DNA from: Iningainema tapete BLCC-T55
GTDB taxonomy: Bacteria > Cyanobacteriota > Cyanobacteriia > Cyanobacteriales > Nostocaceae
Assembly: GCF_014698965.1 (NCBI RefSeq)
Contig: NZ_JACXAE010000072.1
Coordinates: 496,001-560,000, forward strand
Length of the DNA: 64,000 nucleotides
Reading direction: 5' to 3'
Shown one piece after another: positions 18,310 to 27,212 of this stretch. The notes under the pieces were generated by a model. That model had not been told where the DNA came from. It did no database searches and saw only the letters and a list, made by a program, of their open reading frames with translations. Each line of letters opens with the position of its first letter. Positions within the stretch are counted from its first letter, which is position 1. A program made the translations under genes and the position numbers.

Positions 18310-20349
18310 TTACGTATTTTCTACAGCAGAAGAACGACGGCGAACACGACGCTTAGCTTCTCTGCTTTCGCTGTCATCCATTGCTACAGGAGCAACTGGT
18401 GGTTGAGTTACAGGTGGCGTGAATATCGGTTCTTCTTCTTCTTCTGGCTCAAATGTTTCTTCTTGGTTTCTAATTGGAGATGTAATGGTAGCTGTAGTTG
18501 TTTCTCTGGGCGATTCAATTGGTGTAGTTGGCGCTTGTCCTGGTCCTGTAACATTGATAATTACAGATTTAGGGTTTTTCACCTCCCGGTTTAACTTTAT
18601 CAGTGGAGAAACACCCATTAAGGCATAAACATCTTGTTCCTCGGAAGGCATTTCTACAGTGACAATTTCCGGCGGTTCTACTACTGGCTTAATCGGCTCG
18701 ATCTTAGTAGGTTTAGCACGCTCTGTTCTCTCAGTCCAAGAAACTTTGTTAATGCTTGGTGAGGGATGTTCTGAGATTGGATCTAGTTCTGGTTCATCAA
18801 AATCCAAATCTGGCTCATTTACATAACCGATCGGATTATGACCCACTCTTGGCTCTGAAATACCATTACCGCCATTAGCCAAGCGAGTACTGTGACGGGT
18901 ACGGCGCTTTCCACCACGACCAAGTTCTTGATAACTGGGATGATTGAGTAAATTCAGAGCATTCTCTTCTGGTGTTTCTGCCTCATATTCCCCGTATTGC
19001 TCGTAAGGTTCTCGTGGTTCAGTTGACCGAACTACTGGTAAACGCGGTTCTTTCTGCGGTACAGACACAAAACGCTCTGGTAATTCTGTTGGTGTCGGCA
19101 ATTTGTGTTCTGTTTCTCCAGGCAGATGAACGATATGCCCATTACCGCCACACGTGGGGCAAGTTTGACCAAATAATTCGTAAATATTTTGACCTTGACG
19201 TTTCCGAGTTAGTTCGACTAAACCTAGTTCGGTTAGTTGAGCAATTTGAGGGCGGGCTTTGTCGGCTTTGAGAGATTTGTTGAAGTGTTCAAGGACGTGT
19301 AATTGATCACGCCGCAATTCCATATCAATGAAATCTACGACAATCACTCCAGCAATATTACGTAAGCGCAATTGACGTGCAATTTCTGTGGCGGCTTCGC
19401 AGTTTGTCCACAAAACCGTTTCTCTTGCTGTTGCCGATCGCGTAAACGAACCGGAGTTGACATCGATTACCGTTAATGCCTCTGTTGGTTGGATAATGAT
19501 GTAGCCACCACTGGGTAGATCTACTCTTGGTCTGAGGGCTTCTCTAATCGCCGCATTTATTCGGAAGTATTCCAGAATTGCCATGCGATCGCGGTGATGA
19601 TCGATCAATAACCCTTGTGGTGTTTGTCCCCCACTCCAGTTCTGCAAATACTGTTTCACCCGCTTCAAACCAGTACTGGAATCTACCACAATCCGATTTA
19701 CATCTGCGCCATACATATCTCGTAGTACGCGCTGGATAAAATCATCATCTCTATTGAGTAATGCTGGGGCGCGGGTTGATTGCGCTTCTTGCTGGATAAT
19801 TTCCCATTGCTTTTGCAGCGCTTCTAAATCTTCTATGATCGTTTCTTCTTGTTTACCCTCAGCTTCGGTGCGTACCAACAAGCCCATGCCTGCTGGTTTA
19901 ATCAAAATCGCCAAAGCTCTTAAGCGATTACGTTCGCTTTCACTTTTGATTCGACGTGATAAATTTACACCTCTTCCATAAGGCATCAGCACTACGTATC
20001 TTCCCGGTAACGTAATGTTACCTGTGAGCCTTGGTCCCTTAGTACCTGTTGGCTCTTTCATTACTTGCACCAACACTTTTTGTTGTGGTGTCAATAATTC
20101 AGTAATTGCGGCGGCTGTACGCCTCAGTCTGAGAGGTCCCAAGTCCGTGACATGAATGAAGCCATTCCGTTCTGGATCACCTATGTTAACAAATGCTGCA
20201 TCTATCCCAGGTAGTACGTTTTCTACTACTCCTAAATATATATCACCAATTTGGTGATGACCCGTAGCAACAACTAGTTCTTGTATTTGGTCCTCGGAAA
20301 AAACTGCAGCAATTTGATGCTGTTCTGCTATAATTATCTGTTTCGGCAT
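18310..20349 (-). CDS. rne: Ribonuclease E/G
   Basis: The 679-residue endoribonuclease starts decay and processing of most mRNA. The N-terminal half has the S1 RNA-binding domain (IGDIYLGVVENVLPGIDAAF), the 5' sensor, the DNase I-like catalytic region with IDVNSGSF and VVDFIDM, and the Zn-link cysteines CPTCGG. The C-terminal 250 residues are disordered, acidic and Pro-rich, as in cyanobacterial forms, and end with the basic RRVRRRSSA motif. In Anabaena a similar Arg-rich C-terminal peptide binds polynucleotide phosphorylase (established knowledge). It heads the rne-rnhB operon behind a long untranslated leader. Confidence 0.96.
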   Translation of the reverse strand: MPKQIIIAEQHQIAAVFSEDQIQELVVATGHHQIGDIYLGVVENVLPGIDAAFVNIGDPERNGFIHVTDLGPLRLRRTAAAITELLTPQQKVLVQVMKEPTGTKGPRLTGNITLPGRYVVLMPYGRGVNLSRRIKSESERNRLRALAILIKPAGMGLLVRTEAEGKQEETIIEDLEALQKQWEIIQQEAQSTRAPALLNRDDDFIQRVLRDMYGADVNRIVVDSSTGLKRVKQYLQNWSGGQTPQGLLIDHHRDRMAILEYFRINAAIREALRPRVDLPSGGYIIIQPTEALTVIDVNSGSFTRSATARETVLWTNCEAATEIARQLRLRNIAGVIVVDFIDMELRRDQLHVLEHFNKSLKADKARPQIAQLTELGLVELTRKRQGQNIYELFGQTCPTCGGNGHIVHLPGETEHKLPTPTELPERFVSVPQKEPRLPVVRSTEPREPYEQYGEYEAETPEENALNLLNHPSYQELGRGGKRRTRHSTRLANGGNGISEPRVGHNPIGYVNEPDLDFDEPELDPISEHPSPSINKVSWTERTERAKPTKIEPIKPVVEPPEIVTVEMPSEEQDVYALMGVSPLIKLNREVKNPKSVIINVTGPGQAPTTPIESPRETTTATITSPIRNQEETFEPEEEEEPIFTPPVTQPPVAPVAMDDSESREAKRRVRRRSSAVENT

Positions 20350-20845
20350 TCAATTTCCTCAAAAATTGGCAGCACAAAGTTGCTTCCGGGTTTTTATTCC
20401 TCTCACCCTACAAGCTGCACTCTTGGCTGATATTAAAAATCACTCTTTAGCTCCCCATAAATCAATTTTGGGGCTGAGAGCTTAATAACTCTTTAAATCC
20501 GTTTTCACAGAATTGAGCTATTAGCCCTTACCTTCGTCAAGGTTTAGATTTAAAGCATAGACAAAGAGTTGTCTCTTGGAGCTTTTTGTTGGTTACTGAT
20601 TCACGAAGTAGCTATATAAAAAAGAGTGTTCTTTTATCTACTTTTTGCAAATCTTTCGATAAAGTCCTAGAAATTCACTCTTATATCTTGGCTCTCACAC
20701 CCTGGGTAACAGGGCTATGAATCAGAATCACTCAACGCAGCGCCAGAAAATTTCTCTTCATCCCATTCTAACGCAACCTTGTGAAAAATCAATTCTTTTA
20801 ATGTGCCACTAGAGGACAACCACAAGGTAAGTTGCCCTCCCTAAT
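20350..20845 (-). promoter_or_regulatory. Long upstream/leader region of rne
   Basis: Almost 500 bases without a gene precede rne on its strand; the 3' end of the next minus-strand gene lies at 20846. The segment has several potential hairpins, for instance AGCCCC pairing with GGGGAGCT near 20440-20485, and U-rich stretches in the transcript sense. RNase E genes are commonly autoregulated through a long U-rich 5' leader; this is known for E. coli and reported in cyanobacteria. That this leader does so here is inference. Confidence 0.45.
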
Positions 20846-23458
20846 TTAAATCCCCAACATTAACTGATTGCGATGGATGTGCAACAGATGAAATTCTGCG
20901 CTTACCACTTGTTCTAGCATAAACAGAATTTGTTCGGGACGCAACACTGTGCCGTCTTGGCGACAGCTACCCACATATTTTAGGATAGCTGTTTCCCATA
21001 GGGAGCTTGTGTTAATTTCTATTAAGTCCAACTCAAATAGGCGCTCGCGCAGATTTACCTGCTGCGTTTTGCCTGATTTAGTTGTGTGTTCCATCCAAAT
21101 CTCAGATGATGATTTTATTGTATCAATCCCAGCCTGCCAGTCTACTTTTGTTGCCGATTGTGAACAACTCACAGTAACCAGGTACTCTGCTGCTACTAAA
21201 TGCGTCGCCGCACCAGGAGCTGATACATCCACTACTTGAACATCATATACAGGAATGTCTGGGGGTAGAGCAAACGTCAGCTTTTTGGTGAAATTTTCTT
21301 CATCAATTGCTTGAGTTAACTCAAAATCTACAATTTCACCACTGCTTGTTGCTCCTAGTGGCAAAGCACTGGCGATGGAAATACGGGGAGTGGGATGAAA
21401 ACCACCAGTAAAAGCTACTGGTAATCCTGCCCGTCGCGCTGCTCGATCAAACAGACGCATCAGATCCAGGTGACTTACCAAAGCCATATTGCCCAGTTTA
21501 CCAAACTTAACCCGTAGCCTCAGTGCTTTAGTGGTGTTTGGGACAAATTCACCTGCAAATTGAGGAATTGGTGGTGACTCAATCACAACATTGTGACCAA
21601 AATCAGTACCACACACTCCGCAATGAGAACATTCGGCAAAAGAACAGTCTGGTATCGTAGCAGCTTTTAGAGCGTTTTGCAACTCTTCTTGCAGCCACTT
21701 TTTATCAATTCCCGTGTTAATGTGGTCCCAGGGGAGAGGGAGATCATCTGAATTCCATTCACCGTTTTCGATTTGGCGGTATTTCCAATCTAAACCAGCT
21801 TCGGCAATTGCTTGTCCCCAAGCATTAAAAGCTTGTTCGACATTTTCAAACCAGGAATCCATGCCAGCGCCCAACTCCCAAGCACGACGTAACACGGGAG
21901 CGAGTGAGCGCGTGCCTCTACCAACAAAATCTTCCATTGCCGAAATTCGGACATCAGTGAAATTCACATGAACTCGTTTATTGCGGCGGAATGCTTGACG
22001 CAGTAAATGCTGCTTACGCTTAAATTCTGCTGTGGAAACCGAATGCCACTGAAATGGCGTATGAGGCTTAGGGGTAAAGTTAGAAATTGTCAAGTTAAAT
22101 GACAGTGATTTTCTGCCTTCTACCTGACATTCACGCTGTAACCAGTTTACTGTTTCCGCGATGCCCAGTACATCCAAATCGGTTTCTCCTGGCAAACCAA
22201 TCATGAAATACAACTTAATTTTATCCCAACCTTTTTCGCTGGCTGTTTTCACACCGCGCAGTAATTCCTCATTCGTCAAACCTTTATTGACGATATCCCG
22301 CATCCTTTGGGTTCCTGCTTCTGGGGCAAAGGTGATTCCCCCCATTCTAGTACCACCAAGGATATTAGCAATATTTTCGTCAAATCTATCTACTCGTTGA
22401 CTGGGTAGAGAGAGGGTAATATTTTCATTTTTTAAGCGGTTTTTGATTTCCATCCCTACTGCTGGTAGAGATAGATAATCAGAACAACTCAGAGACAGTA
22501 AAGAGAACTCATTATAACCTGTCTTTTGCATTCCTTGGGCGATCGCTTGAACCACCTTGTCTGGTTCCACATCCCTAGCTGGGCGTGTCAGCATTCCTGG
22601 TTGACAAAAGCGACAACCCCTGGTACAGCCACGCCGAATTTCAATTGTCAGACGGTCATGTACTGGTTCAATGTAAGGAACCAAGCCAATGGAGTATGCT
22701 GGCATAGGGGTAGCAACTCGCCGCAAAATTCGTTTTGGTACATCTGGGCGATTCGGTTGAACCTCTCCAGAGGGGGGTTTCATATCGTAAAACTGAGGAA
22801 CGTAAACGCCTGGTATTTGTGCCAAATCCAGCAAAAGTTTTTGGCGACTCAATCGGGCAAGTTTACCTTCCTCCAAAACTAAACCAATTTCTGGAAGTAC
22901 CTCTTCTCCATCGCCCAAAACGATGAAGTCGAAAAAGTCAGCATAAGGTTCAGGGTTAGATGTCGCTGTTTGCCCTCCTGCAAAAATCAAAGGGTAAGTC
23001 GGGAGTAACTCTTGATTCTCCCCCACTCCCCTACTCCCCTTCTCCCCTACTTCCCTCTCCTTCCAAGTCAAAGGAATACCAGCCAAATCCAACATTTCTA
23101 AAATGTTGGTTGCACCGAGTTCGTAACTGAGGCTAAAACCTAAAATATCAAACTCACAAAGTGATCGCTTAGACTCTACAGCAAACAAGGGTGTATTGGT
23201 TGCCCTGAGTTTTGCTGCCAAGTCTGGAGCCGGGAGGTAAGCGCGATCGCATAACGAACGCGGTTGAGTATTTAAGATGTTATAGAGAATGACATGCCCT
23301 AGATTAGCTGCGCCAACTTCATATACCTCTGGGTAAGTTAATACCCAACGTATTGTTGCCGTATCCCAAGGCTTGTGAACAGCCAACAGCTCGTTACCCA
23401 GGTAACGAGCCGGCTTTAAAATATCCGGTGTGATTAATTTTTCTACTGCAACAGCCAC
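20846..23458 (-). CDS. Radical SAM protein, TIGR03960 type fused to a TIGR03936/DUF2344 domain
   Basis: The 870-residue protein has an N-terminal B12-binding-like domain, then a radical SAM core whose 4Fe-4S cysteines are CTRGCRFCQ, and a C-terminal DUF2344 domain (RLRVKFGKLGNMALVSHLDLMRLFDRAARR) ending in an oligomerisation tail. A Cys cluster CSHCGVCG lies between them. Many bacteria encode the two parts as neighbouring genes; in cyanobacteria they are usually one chain. In some bacteria the DUF2344 part is encoded close to RNase E/G, and here rne lies next in the same direction. The reaction is unknown, possibly RNA modification. A repeat-derived peptide (GEKGSRGVGENQE) interrupts the B12-like domain just before YPLIFAGGQT. 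Confidence 0.88.
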   Translation of the reverse strand: MAVAVEKLITPDILKPARYLGNELLAVHKPWDTATIRWVLTYPEVYEVGAANLGHVILYNILNTQPRSLCDRAYLPAPDLAAKLRATNTPLFAVESKRSLCEFDILGFSLSYELGATNILEMLDLAGIPLTWKEREVGEKGSRGVGENQELLPTYPLIFAGGQTATSNPEPYADFFDFIVLGDGEEVLPEIGLVLEEGKLARLSRQKLLLDLAQIPGVYVPQFYDMKPPSGEVQPNRPDVPKRILRRVATPMPAYSIGLVPYIEPVHDRLTIEIRRGCTRGCRFCQPGMLTRPARDVEPDKVVQAIAQGMQKTGYNEFSLLSLSCSDYLSLPAVGMEIKNRLKNENITLSLPSQRVDRFDENIANILGGTRMGGITFAPEAGTQRMRDIVNKGLTNEELLRGVKTASEKGWDKIKLYFMIGLPGETDLDVLGIAETVNWLQRECQVEGRKSLSFNLTISNFTPKPHTPFQWHSVSTAEFKRKQHLLRQAFRRNKRVHVNFTDVRISAMEDFVGRGTRSLAPVLRRAWELGAGMDSWFENVEQAFNAWGQAIAEAGLDWKYRQIENGEWNSDDLPLPWDHINTGIDKKWLQEELQNALKAATIPDCSFAECSHCGVCGTDFGHNVVIESPPIPQFAGEFVPNTTKALRLRVKFGKLGNMALVSHLDLMRLFDRAARRAGLPVAFTGGFHPTPRISIASALPLGATSSGEIVDFELTQAIDEENFTKKLTFALPPDIPVYDVQVVDVSAPGAATHLVAAEYLVTVSCSQSATKVDWQAGIDTIKSSSEIWMEHTTKSGKTQQVNLRERLFELDLIEINTSSLWETAILKYVGSCRQDGTVLRPEQILFMLEQVVSAEFHLLHIHRNQLMLGI
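23018..23060. repeat. STRR1-like CCCCACT tandem repeat inside a radical SAM gene
   Basis: Tandem CCCC(A/T)ACT-like units lie in frame and encode GEKGSRGVGE on the minus strand. The same repeat type lies in the glycosidase gene at 7635-7676 and is read in the same frame there. Confidence 0.75.
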
Positions 23459-23552
23459 TGTGTGCTTCTTTTCTCTACTTTAATTTCGTCTTCTCACCTC
23501 CAACCTTAGCATTTTTGAGCACAGAAATCAGAGGATTCCCCTCACTCGACTT

Positions 23553-23915
23553 CTACGCCAACACTAGCCTCTGATTCAAGTTCAGACAACTAGCCTCAAA
23601 TGCTGCTTTACTTTCATGTATTTCAAATACCCGATCTAACTGGGTTAGTTCAAATATAATCTTCAATGATGGAGATACGGAACAAAGGCTAAAACCCTTA
23701 CTTAAATTTTGCGCCAGCTTGAGTGCAGATACTAATGCCATCAAGCCGGCGCTGTCTAATGATTCTACTTGATTTAAATCTACTAGCAATATGCTGGTTT
23801 CATCTTCTGTCAACGCTTTGGTTAAATCGCGTTCAAATTCTAAAGCGTTGGCGGCGTTGATTGTGCCACAGGGAGACACAACTGTAACTTGTGGATAATT
23901 TAGTGCTACTTGCAT
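23553..23915 (-). CDS. STAS-domain protein (anti-sigma factor antagonist type)
   Basis: The 120-residue protein is a single STAS domain: PQVTVVSPCGTINAANALEFERDL, then LLVDLNQVESLDSAGLMALVSALKLA. The Ser in the ESLDSAGL loop matches the residue that is phosphorylated by a partner kinase in the SpoIIAA/RsbV group. It should therefore act in a partner-switching signal path, releasing a regulator when unphosphorylated. No kinase or phosphatase gene is adjacent. It stands alone with its own upstream region. Confidence 0.88.
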   Translation of the reverse strand: MQVALNYPQVTVVSPCGTINAANALEFERDLTKALTEDETSILLVDLNQVESLDSAGLMALVSALKLAQNLSKGFSLCSVSPSLKIIFELTQLDRVFEIHESKAAFEASCLNLNQRLVLA

Positions 23916-24366
23916 TGTTAGATCCTATCTTAAAGTTGTCGAACTTTAAAGTTAGATGTATTTGACCATAATCTTTTTTCTCATACATCGACCATTTGTA
24001 TTACTTTTCTTTGCTGAATCTTTACTGCTGTTGTCTTTCTATTAAAGATCTTTATAACCTTGAGAAAAACTGTATTCAAATATACTCTTTTCTGCTATCA
24101 CTGAGAAAATAATTAACTTCAACAGCCGTAGAACCGATTGTAAAACAACGATACTAACGAAAAACCTGAGTTAGGCGAGGAAAATAGCTGATCTCATCAG
24201 GAAGAATACTTAAATTTTCCTTCCATAGGCAGATGACTTACTTGTTACCCAGCTTAATCAACATTTAATTTGTGATCCAAATCACTAACACACCCATACT
24301 CAGATCACATTTTTTACTGAATTAGGCATTGGATAATTAGTATTTAAAGACATCAGGTGAGTCGTT
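23916..24366. other. Intergenic region, no gene seen
   Basis: About 450 AT-rich bases between divergent genes. I see no RNA gene, and only weak promoter-like stretches. The last 10 bases hold GGTGA, a possible ribosome site for the small gene at 24367. Confidence 0.45.
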
Positions 24367-24561
24367 ATGAAAACTAAGTACGTTATTCGTCAACTGGTAG
24401 CAAAAGCACTTGATATTAAAAAACTAACACCAGAAATAGAGAACGAAATCAATTCAGAATTAACTGAAAAAGGTTATATTTCTGACGTTGACTACGAGGC
24501 GTTGGAATTATTAATGGCAGAGATGGATGCTGGTAGAATTAAGTTAGTTCCCAGTTTTTAA
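24367..24561 (+). CDS. Small conserved-looking protein of unknown function
   Basis: A 64-residue acidic protein with three predicted helices and no Cys, signal peptide or membrane segment. The sequence (KYVIRQLVAKALDIKKLTPEIENEINSELTEKGYISDVDYEALELLMAEMD) has even codon use and a helix-rich pattern, and looks like small proteins commonly found in Nostocales. I do not recognise a named domain. ATG is preceded by GGTGAG. It stands alone. Confidence 0.65.
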   Translation: MKTKYVIRQLVAKALDIKKLTPEIENEINSELTEKGYISDVDYEALELLMAEMDAGRIKLVPSF

Positions 24562-24718
24562 ATGCTAACCATAGATTTTTTTTATGCTTAGTCAGCTTAA
24601 TTAAACAAAATAGATCAAGGAAGCTATCTACCTATCTTTTCTAGCGCTATAGTGCCATTCTAAATTAATCCAAAAATCTTGTCTTGAGCGCACACCACTA
24701 AAGTCTTTACCTGAATTT

Positions 24719-25057
24719 CTAAATTTTATACGCTTGCCAAACTTCGTGAATAAACTGATTGAGTTGGAATCTGGCACCAGTATCAGTGTTGAGCTTTGAT
24801 AAGCTTTGAATTTCGCTCAACAAGCCAATTACTTCCGTATCTAGAGCGGGACGAAAAAAATTTATCGTCAAAATTAAGTCAGCGGCATCACGTAAATCCG
24901 TTACTTCGGGTATTTCCCCACAGTAGTTGGCAAGTAGTAAAGGGCGTACCCAGCATAGCTGGCGCGAAACCACAACTTGGATGACTTCTGCATACAACCT
25001 TCTGTGGTTATATTCTAAAGATACAATTTGTCCTGGTTGAAAGTCTGTGGAGTTCAT
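24719..25057 (-). CDS. Conserved cyanobacterial hypothetical protein
   Basis: A 112-residue soluble protein that starts with an SH3-like beta segment (FQPGQIVSLEYNHRRLYAEVIQVV) and ends with helices. The N-terminal half resembles small barrel domains with the sequence LCWVRPLLL. No catalytic motif is visible. It is divergent from clpS with about 220 bases between. I cannot assign a function. Confidence 0.65.
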   Translation of the reverse strand: MNSTDFQPGQIVSLEYNHRRLYAEVIQVVVSRQLCWVRPLLLANYCGEIPEVTDLRDAADLILTINFFRPALDTEVIGLLSEIQSLSKLNTDTGARFQLNQFIHEVWQAYKI

Positions 25058-25280
25058 GGTAGTTTACTCGGAGTAGCGCTAATTTTGAGTGTAACCCCAA
25101 CTCCAACTGCTTGAAGAAGTCGCGGACATTACGCGCTAATGCGGCAGTCAAATTTATCCGCAAAAATTTTCATGGCTGAATTTTTGTATTAAAATGCTAT
25201 ACAATGAGTAAACAACTGTTAAGCTAACGCTGAGCAGATAGATCTGTTGTAGTCACAAAACGAGAAAAGAGCAAAGAACT

Positions 25281-25562
25281 GTGTCTGTCGAAACTATAGA
25301 GAAGCGTTCAACATCCCGTAAGCTAGCGCCTCGATATCGTGTGTTGCTCCATAACGATAGCTACAACACTATGGAGTATGTGGTAGAGGTTCTATTAAGC
25401 ACAGTGCCAAACCTTACCCAGCCCCAAGCTGTCAGTATTATGATGGAGGCTCACTCTAACGGGTTAGCATTAGTCATTACTTGCGCTCAAGAACATGCTG
25501 AGTTTTATTGTGAAACTTTGAAAAATCACGGTTTGACTAGCACTATTGAACCTGATGAATAA
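25281..25562 (+). CDS. clpS: ATP-dependent Clp protease adaptor ClpS
   Basis: The 93-residue adaptor binds the ClpC/ClpA N-domain and hands over N-degron substrates to the Clp protease. Typical motifs are YRVLLHNDSYNTMEYVVEVL (with the Asn-Asp of the substrate pocket) and the HSNGLALVITCAQEHAEFY segment. The start is GTG; an A/G-rich GAGAAAAGAG lies about 8 bases upstream. Cyanobacteria often have two ClpS paralogues; I cannot say which this is. Confidence 0.93.
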   Translation: MSVETIEKRSTSRKLAPRYRVLLHNDSYNTMEYVVEVLLSTVPNLTQPQAVSIMMEAHSNGLALVITCAQEHAEFYCETLKNHGLTSTIEPDE

Positions 25563-25624
25563 AATTAATTAGCACTTTGCTGATTGCTTGACTACGATGG
25601 GCGGTTAGCTATTTGCAGCATCAT

Positions 25625-26464
25625 ATGAAAATCAACTTCTATCGTCTTGCCCAGCAGCCAGCCCCCATCAGGTTAATTTGCTTTACTTTGACTTTATTAA
25701 TGCTGTGGTTGCCCATAGCTGTACCAATTTACTTACTGGTAAGGGATACAAATTTAATCACTATCTTGACAATTCCGCCTTTATATGTTGAGTTTGTGAT
25801 CTTACTCAGACTATGGGGTAAATATGTCTATCAACAACAGAAGCTTCTACAACATTATGGTTTAGAGTTAACACGCCTTAATGGTGTAGATTTACTACAT
25901 GGTTTGGCTACGGGATTGATTAGTATCGTCTTCCTTTTTGGGGTAGAAGGGATTTTAGGTTGGTTATGGTGGCAACAACCCAAAGTATTTCTTGTTAAAG
26001 TAATTTTAGAAGGGTTAGTTGTAGGTGTAGCCTACGGGTTTGCTGAGGAGTTATTATTCCGGGGTTGGTTGCTTGATGAGTTGCAGCGAGATTACAGCCC
26101 GACTACGACATTATGGGCTAATGCAGTTGCATTTGCTACATTACATTTTATTAAGCCTAAAGATGCCATTATTCATACATTACCGCAATTTCCCGCTTTG
26201 GTACTATTAGGGTTAACGCTGGTGTGGGGAAAGCGATGGAGCAGAGGACGCCTTGGCTTCCCAATGGGGCTGCACGGTGGTATAATCTGGGGTTATTACA
26301 TTATTAATGTAGGCGAATTAGTCAAATATTCTGGTCAAGTACCCGATTGGGTAACTGGTGTGAATAATAATCCCCTCGCTGGAGTGATGGGGCTACTATT
26401 TTTGAGCGTACTAGCTTTGTGGATGAGGGCACAAGCATTTAGATATCCTCCCGTGGGAAGTTAG
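25625..26464 (+). CDS. CPBP family intramembrane glutamic protease
   Basis: About 279 residues with several membrane helices. The Abi/CPBP motifs are clear: EELLFRGWLLDEL (motif 1, two Glu and Arg), ATLHFIKP (motif 2, His) and GLHGGIIWGY (motif 3, His). Such proteins are type II CAAX prenyl-protease relatives; bacterial members serve in bacteriocin self-immunity, protein maturation or unknown roles. ATG 25625 is favoured over TTG 25613. The 3' end overlaps the convergent small antitoxin-like gene by 26 bases. Confidence 0.9.
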   Translation: MKINFYRLAQQPAPIRLICFTLTLLMLWLPIAVPIYLLVRDTNLITILTIPPLYVEFVILLRLWGKYVYQQQKLLQHYGLELTRLNGVDLLHGLATGLISIVFLFGVEGILGWLWWQQPKVFLVKVILEGLVVGVAYGFAEELLFRGWLLDELQRDYSPTTTLWANAVAFATLHFIKPKDAIIHTLPQFPALVLLGLTLVWGKRWSRGRLGFPMGLHGGIIWGYYIINVGELVKYSGQVPDWVTGVNNNPLAGVMGLLFLSVLALWMRAQAFRYPPVGS

Positions 26465-26669
26465 CCCATTCTTCACCCCGTGCTGCATCAATTTCAGCGG
26501 CTGTTGGTGCTTGCCCCAAATCAGCACACAAACCCCACAATGATTTACGGGGCGTAGGTGGTTTATCCATTAGCTCGCGTTCTATTTCAGGCGCAATTTG
26601 CTGAATCAAACGCACTTTGTCCCCTGTGGAAAGCTGCAATGCTTGGTTGAGAACTTCTTGTAGAGTCAC
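26439..26669 (-). CDS. Orphan antitoxin-like small protein
   Basis: The 76-residue acidic protein begins MTLQEVLNQALQLSTGDKVRLIQQIAPEIE and ends with a Pro-rich, acidic tail. This pattern is seen in cyanobacterial antitoxins that precede PIN-type toxins; the N-terminal helices form the dimer and the tail wraps the toxin (family knowledge, loosely applied). No toxin follows on its strand; the downstream space is occupied by the convergent CPBP gene. It may be a remnant of a pair or a free antitoxin. The functional call is tentative. Confidence 0.55.
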   Translation of the reverse strand: MTLQEVLNQALQLSTGDKVRLIQQIAPEIERELMDKPPTPRKSLWGLCADLGQAPTAAEIDAARGEEWANFPREDI

Positions 26670-27212
26670 AAGTTTTCCCCTACTTCACCTACAAAAATTC
26701 TAGCAGTGGATTTGAAATATACTCGACCTAGTTACTCAATTTTCAAAATTAAGGTACAGTAAGCATTCTCACCTACTCAAATAAAAAATATTCTGGTTTC
26801 TCATTGCCTAACTTATGGCAATTATGATTAAATATAAAATATAAAGATTTCATGAAGTTTAGCAACACAGTTTGATTTGTCAGATGGGGATGATATCGCC
26901 ACCTTGTGTCCATTGTGTACACTGGACTTAGGACGATCTTCAGCTCACAAATTTCTTGTGCTGTCATTACCGCCCAATCATGATTTCATTAGCATAACTG
27001 CTGGTCAAAAAACCTTACTGGGCGAATACTTCCACAATTGATAGTAACTTTACCTGGCTGTAAATAGCTTTACATGTACCTCAGGATAGAATTTTAGATG
27101 TTGTGATAAATTGATTTATCTGGAGCGATGGCCAAATGTGATTCAGCTTTATGTCTACCAATTAAACTAGTTCACTAGTTGCTCATATAACTCAATAGTT
27201 GGGATACCAAGC
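26670..27212. other. Intergenic region, no convincing gene
   Basis: A 64-codon frame on the minus strand (26773-26967) lacks recognisable features, and I do not accept it as a gene. The rest is AT-rich. The promoter of the MFS gene at 27213 should lie in the right-hand part. Confidence 0.4.

Noticed and set aside
26773-26967. 64-codon minus-strand frame in an intergenic gap
   Set aside because: No family resemblance, no ribosome site and odd residue composition; probably chance.
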